Assembly (NCBI GenBank): GCA_946479025.1 | Contig: CAMLDM010000001.1 | Location: forward strand, 1-54,581 | Reading direction: 5' to 3' | Length of the DNA: 54,581 bases | DNA from: an uncultured Candidatus Saccharibacteria bacterium | GTDB taxonomy: Bacteria; Patescibacteria; Saccharimonadia; Saccharimonadales; CAMLKC01 | In this document: in pieces, positions 24,050-31,815 of the stretch | How the letters are laid out: every line of letters starts with the position of its first letter | Numbering within the stretch: position 1 is the first letter of the stretch | Program-made: the position numbers and the translations under genes | The notes under the pieces: model-generated | What the model saw: the letters and a program-made list of their open reading frames with translations, nothing else | Told to the model about the DNA's origin: nothing | Database searches by the model: none

Positions 24050-25404
24050 GTGTGCGATATTTGAGCACGAGCAAATACTTCTAAAATTTTTTTACTCGGG
24101 AAGTCAGAGAGTGAAATAAGGCGGTTCGCCAATGCAACGGGAATAAGGGCATTGTCATACATTGAACAGCGCAGCTCGCCGAGTACAGAAAGGATGTTCG
24201 TAAGGTTATGAAAGTCGGCGTATGATGGATCTGACGAATAATTATTCATAGGAACAGTCGCAACGTAAACATTTCCATCCTTCGCCTTATAAATGAATTT
24301 TCCACCCCAGTAGGTGTTGCCACCATAGGGATCGGGGCCACTTGGATCGCCTGGCACGATATACTTATAAATATACTCGTTAGACAGGAGAAGAACTGAA
24401 CCGGGCTGCATTCGACCCTCAATCAACATCGCATGTTCAACAAACGGCCCACTCTTTTCGAGGCCTACGGCATTAAGGAGCGGTGAATCGTTCGGTTGGC
24501 GTTCTTGGATACCGAGGAATTCAGCTAGTTCACGCATCGGCTTTGATAGTGGCGCTGTCTGGCCAAAGAAGGCTAAAGGGCCATCTTTAATGAATAGCAC
24601 CTCTCTCAGAAGCTCAGGCTTTAAGTCCCATAATGCCTTAATGAGATGGACTAGCACTATCTGTTCTAGCATGGTCATTACATAGCTCGTGATACCACTA
24701 GCACCCTGCTCTTCATCTATCCGTTCATGCAGCCTTAAGGCATCAACGAGATAGATTGGGGCACCGCATGACGTACACGCTTGTTCGTCGGGGGAGTTAT
24801 TTGAAAGAACAATATTTGTCCGTGCACAGCCAACATTTGGACAGGAAGGTATGGTCCAAGTCTGGAAGTTACCCCCAGACCGCCAGCCTCTAAATAAAAT
24901 CCATTTCAGGGTCTCAGATAGAGACCTTTCATCATCTTGAGCATCTATGAAAAAATCGTGCAAGCTGGAGCGCACAGAGTCAACGAGCGACCGATTAGCA
25001 CGAGAAATATTTTTAGTAGGTAGCACAAGAGTATATCGCTGGATATTCTTAAGCTTCGCCAAGTCCTCTGGAGCGATAAATGGCTGGTTATCGAGATTAC
25101 GTAATTCCTCAAGTTTGAACAAGAGTGGCCCAAACGCAAAGAAAGTTATAACCGACGAAGGGAATTCGCTCCTAACAGCAGCCTCCCGATAGCTTCCATC
25201 AACCGCAACAACCGCTCTGATTTTTTGATCCACTGCATCAGGTACAATTTGCAAAAGACTTTCTAGGGTAGACTGTTCTGCAGCCCTGGGTACCGTACAC
25301 CCATCCAGAAACGACTGAACGCTTGGATTATTAATAATATTGCTATGGGATATTTTACTGGCCCTTTCCATAGGCTTACGCCCTTTTGCGCTTCCATATG
25401 CCAT
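24046..25404 (-). CDS. NurA-domain nuclease with zinc ribbon
   Basis: The protein has 452 residues. The NurA signature AVDGSYREA (D69) and a second acidic motif FIKDGPLAFF (D274) are present. A zinc ribbon is inserted between them (Cys at about 188, 193, 210, 213). NurA is a 5'-3' nuclease that works in a ring complex with HerA. The ATG overlaps the HerA stop (TAATG), so the two are co-translated. It is convergent with the ATPase gene, overlapping by 4 nt. In this operon it is likely the DNA-degrading effector of a defence system (inference). Confidence 0.85.
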   Translation of the reverse strand: MAYGSAKGRKPMERASKISHSNIINNPSVQSFLDGCTVPRAAEQSTLESLLQIVPDAVDQKIRAVVAVDGSYREAAVRSEFPSSVITFFAFGPLLFKLEELRNLDNQPFIAPEDLAKLKNIQRYTLVLPTKNISRANRSLVDSVRSSLHDFFIDAQDDERSLSETLKWILFRGWRSGGNFQTWTIPSCPNVGCARTNIVLSNNSPDEQACTSCGAPIYLVDALRLHERIDEEQGASGITSYVMTMLEQIVLVHLIKALWDLKPELLREVLFIKDGPLAFFGQTAPLSKPMRELAEFLGIQERQPNDSPLLNAVGLEKSGPFVEHAMLIEGRMQPGSVLLLSNEYIYKYIVPGDPSGPDPYGGNTYWGGKFIYKAKDGNVYVATVPMNNYSSDPSYADFHNLTNILSVLGELRCSMYDNALIPVALANRLISLSDFPSKKILEVFARAQISHT

Positions 25405-27374
25405 TAGGCAGCCTCGGATGGGGTCTCAGTTTTCGGGATTTCAGCAACAATAGCTTTGAATTGATCAACCTGAATTGGGACAATAAAAGTATTCGAATCA
25501 GTCTTAAGCCGGATAAAACCCCTGTCTGTAGTCCGGCGCAAGCTATCTGTAAAGTCCTCAAAGTCGTAATATTTGTTGAGTTCGCGGAGTTCATCTTGAT
25601 TGTTAAGATGTGAAACGAACCAGTTCTGAGTGTTTTTGAGGATACTCCCCGAAATTGAGCTAACTTCCTGAGTCGCGTAACATAGCCCAAGCCTTAACTT
25701 CTGACCCTCTTTTGCCAAACGATTATAGATGTTAGTGAGATCTTTTTCTTCTTTGCGCGGGAATAGGTTGTGGGCTTCTTCGAAATACATCTGTATGAAA
25801 TTGGCTGGGTCGTTGTCGATAAACCTCTTCATCGCTTCACCAAAGATTTTTTTACACACCCGGTCAGAATAAACCCGTTGGATATGCGGATCGCCCTGCG
25901 AGAGATCAATAAGAACGATCTTACCAGCCCGTAATTGGCCGATTATCTCATCCTCGAAAGATTGACCTATTGTTGCAGTGTGCAGATCTCGACCCTTGAT
26001 AAACTTGCGATATCCACTTTCGCTAGGATTGCCGCCCGGTCGTGATTTTCTAGTAAGAAAACGCATCAGTGTCTGGAGGTCTTCCTCTGCCCATTCGCGG
26101 CCTCCTTTTGATTTCTTTAGTGCCTGAAAGGGACCGCTTGGATCGGCGTAATTATCCCATGCGGCCGTAAACCATGCGGCTGCATCGTCGAGGCTTACAC
26201 CCGACTTAGGTTCGACACCTTTTAGGCCTGGTATTTCTGACTCCCTAATTTCCTTTGCGGAGTCAAAATATACCTTCTCATCAGATTGCGCAAAGCCCGC
26301 CCTAAAGAGGCAAGCCTTGTAAGCTGCGACTTTTCGCTTGTACTTAATAGTAGAGCCCACATCTGTGCTGTCTGGTTCTTCCCAGTCTATATTCAGGAAA
26401 GCTTTAACATAATCTGCGTTATCATCCGCAAGAAGAGTAGAAAGCAGTCCGAAGCCATCAACGATCGACTTATAGAAGTTCAACTTCATAACCTTAAAGC
26501 CATCCTTCTCCATAACGCTATAGCGGCTGACACTGTCAGGGTATTGCTGGAAGATTGCCGTACCATTATCCTGCTGGTTAGCGTTTGAGTACTCACCATT
26601 TATGTCAAAAACAATCTGACCTACGGGCCTTACTGGAGAGCCGTTCATTTGAGTTCCGGAATTTGATATACCAACTGTCGCTTGAATGATCTTTTTTACT
26701 GAGTTAGATTTTCCAGTTCGAGTCATACCGAATAGGGCTGTTCTTTTGCCAAGGAAATCAATGGGGGTAACAAATACAGAGACATCTTCGCCAGAAACAT
26801 GCAGTTGACTCGAGCTGTATCGAATTTTACCAATTCGTTCCTCTCCCTTGCCGCCAGGTACGCCTTGCTCCCTAAAATTGACTATGTATTCGAGTAGCTT
26901 GCCAGTTGGCTTAATCACTTCGTAGCTATTTGGTGCGTAAAAATTGTCCAGGTCACCGGCGAACTTTACTTCACCAGCCTCGTTGCGATAGAAAGAGCCG
27001 ATAACTCGACATTCTAAACCTGCATATTGGAACTCTGCACGAGTGTATGAATCAAGCTGCGACCCTGCTGACTGCTCTTTATAGTGATCGATCATCGCAG
27101 CAACTACGTCGTCATCAGTGGGGAGTTTAGTAGGACGCAGCACCCGGACGAGCAATGCTTCATCGACATCTGGCTCAGCCGTGTAAACACATAGCAAGAA
27201 AGCCCCGGCGGGCACGCCTCCAACTTTTCGCTTCCAACTATCATTAGACAAAAGACGAAGACTATTAAAATCTAGAGAAAAAGGCCGACCCACAAAACCA
27301 TCTTGTTTTTTGGCTTCGGCAAACAGATCAACAGTTGCTAAATTTTTTAGTTCTTCAATTACGGTTGTGGCCAT
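25404..27374 (-). CDS. herA: HerA-type DNA translocase ATPase
   Basis: HerA/FtsK-superfamily hexameric DNA pump, 656 residues. The N-terminal beta-rich HAS-barrel-like region is followed by Walker A GMTRTGKSNSVKK (216-223), a FDINGEYSN segment, Walker B with YFEEAHNLF near 540 and a C-terminal arginine-finger region. It lies 16 nt after the methyltransferase gene and overlaps nurA by 1 nt, so methyltransferase, HerA and NurA form one operon. HerA normally loads or drives NurA along DNA ends. Confidence 0.9.
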   Translation of the reverse strand: MATTVIEELKNLATVDLFAEAKKQDGFVGRPFSLDFNSLRLLSNDSWKRKVGGVPAGAFLLCVYTAEPDVDEALLVRVLRPTKLPTDDDVVAAMIDHYKEQSAGSQLDSYTRAEFQYAGLECRVIGSFYRNEAGEVKFAGDLDNFYAPNSYEVIKPTGKLLEYIVNFREQGVPGGKGEERIGKIRYSSSQLHVSGEDVSVFVTPIDFLGKRTALFGMTRTGKSNSVKKIIQATVGISNSGTQMNGSPVRPVGQIVFDINGEYSNANQQDNGTAIFQQYPDSVSRYSVMEKDGFKVMKLNFYKSIVDGFGLLSTLLADDNADYVKAFLNIDWEEPDSTDVGSTIKYKRKVAAYKACLFRAGFAQSDEKVYFDSAKEIRESEIPGLKGVEPKSGVSLDDAAAWFTAAWDNYADPSGPFQALKKSKGGREWAEEDLQTLMRFLTRKSRPGGNPSESGYRKFIKGRDLHTATIGQSFEDEIIGQLRAGKIVLIDLSQGDPHIQRVYSDRVCKKIFGEAMKRFIDNDPANFIQMYFEEAHNLFPRKEEKDLTNIYNRLAKEGQKLRLGLCYATQEVSSISGSILKNTQNWFVSHLNNQDELRELNKYYDFEDFTDSLRRTTDRGFIRLKTDSNTFIVPIQVDQFKAIVAEIPKTETPSEAA

Positions 27375-27390
27375 AGGTATATATCCTCAT

Positions 27391-28611
27391 TTAATTTCTC
27401 AGTGTTGGCTTTTCCCAAGTTAACGTTAGGGGACGAGGAAGCTCGATCTCATGTGGACTCATGAGCAAAAGTCTGTCCGTCTTAGTCGCACGTCCTACAT
27501 TATTCTTCCATATACGACTAACCTTGACGCCAGCTGGCAATTCATCAGCAATAATACTATGAAGATGCCACCCCTGCGGCTTCGCTGCCAGATCCCATAC
27601 TGCTTGAGCTAGGTTTAAATGCTCGTCCTTACGACGTACGTCGCCTATTACTAGACAGACATAGCCGTCATCAGCGATAATCTTGCGCATCTGTGCAAGA
27701 TGTTGGTCCATAAACTTAATATATTTATCTAGAGAGGCGCTCGCCATTAGCTTCTCGTCAACATCTCTCGCGCCCTCACCGAGAAACCACAGACGTACCC
27801 AATTGTATTTACCATACTTTATGACCTCTAGGTATGGCGGTGAAGTAAGTATCAGTTTCACTTTTTTGTTCTGTAGCCACCTTGGCGGATTAACGGTTGC
27901 GTCCTGTACCCAGCTGCGTCCACTACGAAGTGCCTTTTCGGGCAACTCAAATCGCTTAACTCTAGTACGCAGCATATCGAATACGTTGACCTCTGGCTGG
28001 ACTAGCCCATGCTCTTCAATATAACGCCTTACATATGTAGGCGACATAGCAAAGGTATTGGGCATACTAATAGAAAACCCTCGTGGCTCACCGCTGCGGT
28101 TGTGATTAGCATGCATCATTCCGAGAACGACAGCAATTATAAAGTTATCAACGTACTGCTTACTATTAAGCTCATGCTTAAGGAATACTAGCTGACGCAG
28201 TGTTCGCTCGCTATAGAGCATGCTTATATCAGCCGGAACCTGTTCAGCATAAGAGGGTGACATCTTGTTATACATTACCTCAAGCTTGTCCAGACGAGAA
28301 GTTATTGACCTTTCTGACGGCACGCTCAGTTTAGCCTGAGTTAAGACCGCCGCCATTGGATTAAGGTCACTAGCGTAAGCAGTACGGTGAAGCATAGTCG
28401 CTTCCAAGGCAGATGTACCTCGACCAGAAAATGGATCGTAAACTGCATCGCCTGGCAGCGTAAGCCAGGCTACTAAGTAGTGAGCAAGCTGCGGAGGAAA
28501 CATTGCAAAATAACTACACATACTATGGAGCGGGTGTCCCCAGCGACGCGGCACAACTCGCCAATTCTCTGGAATAGAACTAAGGTCAACGAGTCCTGGG
28601 TCTTCAATCAT
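27391..28611 (-). CDS. DNA methyltransferase (N4-cytosine/N6-adenine type)
   Basis: The protein has 406 residues. The S-adenosylmethionine motif DPFSGRGTSALEA (59-71) comes first and the catalytic motif ILTSPPYLEV (TSPPY at 256-260) about 195 residues later, with a probable target-recognition region between them. This matches amino-methyltransferases that modify A-N6 or C-N4. The target sequence cannot be read from this. The ATG lies 6 nt after TATAAT, so the operon may be leaderless. It is the first gene before herA and nurA, as expected for self-protection in a restriction-like system. Confidence 0.88.
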   Translation of the reverse strand: MIEDPGLVDLSSIPENWRVVPRRWGHPLHSMCSYFAMFPPQLAHYLVAWLTLPGDAVYDPFSGRGTSALEATMLHRTAYASDLNPMAAVLTQAKLSVPSERSITSRLDKLEVMYNKMSPSYAEQVPADISMLYSERTLRQLVFLKHELNSKQYVDNFIIAVVLGMMHANHNRSGEPRGFSISMPNTFAMSPTYVRRYIEEHGLVQPEVNVFDMLRTRVKRFELPEKALRSGRSWVQDATVNPPRWLQNKKVKLILTSPPYLEVIKYGKYNWVRLWFLGEGARDVDEKLMASASLDKYIKFMDQHLAQMRKIIADDGYVCLVIGDVRRKDEHLNLAQAVWDLAAKPQGWHLHSIIADELPAGVKVSRIWKNNVGRATKTDRLLLMSPHEIELPRPLTLTWEKPTLRN

Positions 28612-28617
28612 ATCTTG

Positions 28618-28623
28618 ATTATA
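28618..28623 (-). promoter_or_regulatory. -10 box of the methyltransferase-herA-nurA operon
   Basis: TATAAT on the minus strand ends 6 nt before the ATG at 28611, so transcription should start at or next to the start codon. Confidence 0.6.
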
Positions 28624-28708
28624 CTCGAGATCGTTCCTGGCGGCGCAATATTAACCTATTTCCCTTCGGCAAATAGGTTCAACTTCCGTTTGTTCCAAAC
28701 AGAAGTTA

Positions 28709-29509
28709 CTAAATATCTTGCAGCGCAAGCCTTTCACCTGGGTTGTCAGCTCGCTGCCATGTCGCCAGCCTATCATTTAACAACTCTGCTTTAGTTATGA
28801 GCGCAAATGTCATTTCGTCGTCCCATGAGTCATCTAGCGCTTTCGTCATGTACTTTAGAACGCGCTTCGCTACGTTAGATGATTCACATACAGCGAGCAC
28901 TATAGGTAAATCTGTTTCAGTTACAGCCCAGTCACCGTCTTCATCGTATTTAACATACTGTTTCATTCGCTGCTTAGCTACAAAAAGCGGTTCATTGTCA
29001 TGAAATATATCCAGAAAGAAGTGTTTGTTGCTACTTTTGAGTCGCATATATGCAGCTGGTAATGGTCGCGGAAAATAATCATACTCTTCGCGGTTCATAT
29101 CGGTACGAGTAAAGAATGAAAGATCGTCGTATTGTGCATTCAGTTGATTACGAATGGCGAACACTTCCAACGACTGCGCTACAAACTGCTCAGACACGGT
29201 TTTATCTTTGTAGATGGCCTTGATATTAACTTGCACATCGCGAGCCTCCTGAAGCATTCGTGCGCCGTCTGGTGTTAGGTAATACGCTGCGGACTTGCCC
29301 TGCAAGCGATAGCTGCTATCAAAGCGTTTACCGATAAGCCCGCGCTCGTGCAGAATCGAAAGCCGCTTGTAAACAAACGACCTGTCTTTTTTGCTAAAGT
29401 ACTGCGCGAACAAATCATTCGTTCCAAATCGAAACTTATAAAGAAGTCTTAAGACTTCTAGCTGTTGCTCGTTTAATTTTCTTCTATGTTTTATTCCTAA
29501 ATCATCCAT
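28709..29509 (-). CDS. Replication-relaxation family protein
   Basis: The protein has 266 residues. The N-terminal winged helix (LRLLYKFRFGTNDLFAQYF to YYLTPDGARML) is followed by a domain with FFLDIFHDNEPLF that resembles the replication-relaxation family of mobile elements. Such proteins take part in replication or mobilisation of plasmids and integrative elements. ATG at 29509 gives MDDLGIKHRR; GTG or ATG slightly upstream is possible and no clear Shine-Dalgarno is seen. It is transcribed away from the right recombinase across an AT-rich 240-nt gap that may hold the element's origin. Confidence 0.72.
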   Translation of the reverse strand: MDDLGIKHRRKLNEQQLEVLRLLYKFRFGTNDLFAQYFSKKDRSFVYKRLSILHERGLIGKRFDSSYRLQGKSAAYYLTPDGARMLQEARDVQVNIKAIYKDKTVSEQFVAQSLEVFAIRNQLNAQYDDLSFFTRTDMNREEYDYFPRPLPAAYMRLKSSNKHFFLDIFHDNEPLFVAKQRMKQYVKYDEDGDWAVTETDLPIVLAVCESSNVAKRVLKYMTKALDDSWDDEMTFALITKAELLNDRLATWQRADNPGERLALQDI

Positions 29510-29688
29510 AACAATTCCACACACATAGACTCTTCTTTTTAACTACACTGACAATTAAACTTCTTGTAGCTCTCAGTCTTAGTATTCTCTATATATTTAT
29601 ATATAAGAAAGGGAGAAAGGTAAAGGGTATAAATAAGAGGTAGAGGTAAGTATAAAAGTTCAACGCCGGAATTGTACTTTTCTATTGT

Positions 29689-29717
29689 CTTAACTATTAC
29701 ATTTTGTTATAGTTAAG
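29689..29717. repeat. Inverted repeat in AT-rich intergenic region
   Basis: CTTAACTAT and ATAGTTAAG separated by 11 nt, in the AT- and purine-rich gap between the replication-relaxation gene and the recombinase operon. It may be an operator or part of an origin or transfer site. Confidence 0.5.
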
Positions 29718-29749
29718 GTATTACATATTGTAAGTGCTACGAGGGTAAA

Positions 29750-29881
29750 ATGGCAAGGACAAAAGGCTCAAAAAATAAAGAAATAAAGCTACCTACGGAG
29801 GTAACTTTGCCGGAAGAGCGGCGCGTTAATCTAATCGCTGATTTGATTTTAGAGATCATCCTCGAGGAAGAGAAAGCCTAG
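29750..29881 (+). CDS. Small 43-residue protein upstream of recombinase
   Basis: A basic N-terminus (ARTKGSKNKEIKLP) is followed by an acidic amphipathic helix (RRVNLIADLILEIILEEE). GAGGG lies 4 nt before the ATG. The stop is 3 nt before the recombinase ATG, so the two are an operon. It may be a recombination directionality factor or a small DNA-binding regulator, which is a guess from size and position. Confidence 0.6.
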   Translation: MARTKGSKNKEIKLPTEVTLPEERRVNLIADLILEIILEEEKA

Positions 29882-29884
29882 TCT

Positions 29885-31597
29885 ATGTCCCTGCACGCTA
29901 ACAAAAATGCCGTTGCCGCTATCCGTGTTTCCACTACCAAACAAGGCACAGACGGAGACTCGCCCGAAGCCCAACGAGAGCAGATTGAACGCTTTGCTGC
30001 ATCACGCGGCATTATTGTTAAAAAGTATTTCGTATTTTTGGAATCGGCTTCCAAAGAGCAGCAGCCGGTTCAGGAAGCTATTGATTACTGCAAAGAACCA
30101 AAGAATGATGTGCAGCTGTTTATCGTTAAGTCAATCGACCGTTTTACGCGTGGTGGCTCAGATTTCTACAGTCCCCTTAAGAATCAACTCGAAGCCTGTA
30201 GTGTTGCGCTTGTTGACGTCTACGGCATCATTAGCGGCGAACAAGTAAACACGCTCGAGCACTTGGGCTTTGAGTACAAATGGAGTAGATTCTCGCCAAG
30301 TAAAAAGACTGAGATTTTGGAAGCTGAGCGCGCCAAGGACGAGCTGCGTGACATCATGAGTCGCATGATCGGTGCGGAAATCCGTTACGCCCAACTAGGC
30401 TACTGGATGCGTCGCGCACCGTACGGCCTAACCAGTGAGAAAGTCGAAACTAAGCATGGCAAACGCTGCATCCTTAAATCACACCCAACTGAGGGTGAAT
30501 ACGTGCGCATGATGTTGGAGATGCGCGCCAAAGGCACCATGCACGACTCTGAGATTGTGCAAAAGGTAAACGAACTTGGCTGCCGTACGCGCGTACAATA
30601 CAAACGCGATAAGAACGACCGCACTAAAGTTATCTCCAAAACTGGAGGTAAGCCGCTTACCGTCAAAGCAATGCAAAAACTCATTGCCAATCCAATTTAC
30701 GCTGGCGTCAACGCAGAGAAGTGGACGGGTGGTGAACCAGTTCGCTGCGCTTTTAAGGGTTTAGTCTCTGTCGAGCTATGGAATCGCGCCATGAAGGGCA
30801 AGAAGTTCATTATCGAAAACGAAGATGGAGACATTAAAATCCTCACTAAGCGCCCACCGGAGCACCTTATCAACAAAGGTGCACGCAATGCGGAATTTCC
30901 ATACCGCCGTTTTGTACTTTGCTCAGAATGCAACCGTCCTATGCTCGGCAGCGCTTCGCGTGGCAAATCCGGCAAGCGTTATCCCGCCTACCATTGCAGC
31001 AATCATGGGCATTACTATCGCGTACCTAAACAACAATTAGAAGACACTGTGAAGGCATTTATTAGTAACTTAACAGTCTCCAACGACCGTATTGATACCG
31101 TCATGAGCGCAATCGCTACAGAATGGAATATGCGCAACCAAAGCTACCTACAAGAAATTAAGGGTATCGACGAGCGTGCCGCAGAGCTACAGAAGGACAT
31201 AACAACTAACATCGCCAAGTTGCGTGCCGTCGAGTCAGTTACAGTCATTAAGTTCATTGAGGAGGACATCGTGCGCATTGAGCAACAAATTAAAGATCTG
31301 CAGGCGCTTAAGGTCAAAAAGGAGGCCGAGAAACCAACCGATATTACTAAAATTCTAGCTAAGGTACGATATTTCCTGGAACACCTCGACGAACTACTCG
31401 TAAAACAGATTGACCCAGTCAAAAAAGCCCAGCTTTTCGGTGCTCTTTTTGACCGTTTGCCAACATACGACGAAATAAAACCTGGAACACCAAAAACACC
31501 CCTTTTTACAGGGGTGTCTCCAGTCTTTCAATTGCTGAAAGCAGAAAATGATCTTATGGTGATCTCGCGGGGAATCGAACCCCGATTGCAAGGATGA
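29885..31597 (+). CDS. Large serine recombinase overlapping tRNA-Glu (right end)
   Basis: Site-specific integrase of 570 residues. The resolvase domain contains AAIRVSTTKQG (S16) and the SIDRFTRGG motif. Then come a recombinase domain (about 180-290), a zinc ribbon (CSEC near 355 and a CSNHGHY site) and a coiled coil (about 420-480). The C-terminus reads MVISRGIEPRLQG, which is the antisense translation of the tRNA-Glu 3' half, and its TGA lies in the tRNA anticodon loop. So the gene's end was probably supplied by the host tRNA at integration. Confidence 0.93.
   Translation: MSLHANKNAVAAIRVSTTKQGTDGDSPEAQREQIERFAASRGIIVKKYFVFLESASKEQQPVQEAIDYCKEPKNDVQLFIVKSIDRFTRGGSDFYSPLKNQLEACSVALVDVYGIISGEQVNTLEHLGFEYKWSRFSPSKKTEILEAERAKDELRDIMSRMIGAEIRYAQLGYWMRRAPYGLTSEKVETKHGKRCILKSHPTEGEYVRMMLEMRAKGTMHDSEIVQKVNELGCRTRVQYKRDKNDRTKVISKTGGKPLTVKAMQKLIANPIYAGVNAEKWTGGEPVRCAFKGLVSVELWNRAMKGKKFIIENEDGDIKILTKRPPEHLINKGARNAEFPYRRFVLCSECNRPMLGSASRGKSGKRYPAYHCSNHGHYYRVPKQQLEDTVKAFISNLTVSNDRIDTVMSAIATEWNMRNQSYLQEIKGIDERAAELQKDITTNIAKLRAVESVTVIKFIEEDIVRIEQQIKDLQALKVKKEAEKPTDITKILAKVRYFLEHLDELLVKQIDPVKKAQLFGALFDRLPTYDEIKPGTPKTPLFTGVSPVFQLLKAENDLMVISRGIEPRLQG
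31492..31517 (-). terminator. Terminator of tRNA-Glu inside the recombinase gene
   Basis: On the minus strand ACACCCC pairs with GGGGTGT and is followed by TTTTT. It lies 40 nt past the tRNA 3' end and within the recombinase reading frame. Confidence 0.65.
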
Positions 31598-31631
31598 GAA
31601 CCTTGTGTCCTAACCGTTAGACGACGAGACC
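31557..31631 (-). tRNA. tRNA-Glu (anticodon CTC)
   Basis: A complete 75-nt cloverleaf with encoded CCA. The acceptor GGTCTCG pairs with CGAGATC, the T arm is CGGGG-TTCGATT-CCCCG and the anticodon stem is CAAGG/CCTTG with loop TTCTCAT. The anticodon CTC corresponds to plus-strand 31596-31598. The D arm TCGTCTAACGGTTAGGA is typical of tRNA-Glu. The 3' half overlaps the end of the serine recombinase gene on the other strand, marking the integration site. Confidence 0.96.
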
Positions 31632-31815
31632 AAATTTACCTTTGCCACTTTAGCAAAATTATCATCTTTTGTCCAGAGAGGGAACCGCTTGTGATTCCAT
31701 GGGAGATACGGCATAATAAGCCATAAGCAGCATATTACCTAAATAGGGGGCCACCATAAAACCACTGACGCTCACACGTTTTTGGCATCGCCGGATTTGC
31801 GAGGCAATTATTGCC

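Larger units (their letters stand above)
16847..31597. mobile_element. Integrated mobile island with two serine recombinases
   Basis: The block is bounded by a 474-residue serine recombinase on the left and a 570-residue one on the right that overlaps a tRNA-Glu gene. Inside are a Kiwa-like pair, RadC-like protein, XRE regulator, PD-(D/E)XK nuclease, FtsK/TraD-like ATPase, methyltransferase, HerA, NurA and a replication-relaxation protein. Codon use is more AT-rich than in the flanking genes. I could not find a direct repeat of the tRNA 3' end at the left, so the left edge is approximate and may reach 16.4 kb. Whether it moves as an integrative conjugative element or needs a helper is unknown. 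Confidence 0.7.

Noticed and set aside
24046..29509. BREX or DISARM system
   Set aside because: A methyltransferase and an ATPase are present, but no PglZ, BrxC, DrmA/DrmB-type helicase or other marker gene is seen. HerA and NurA explain the genes better.
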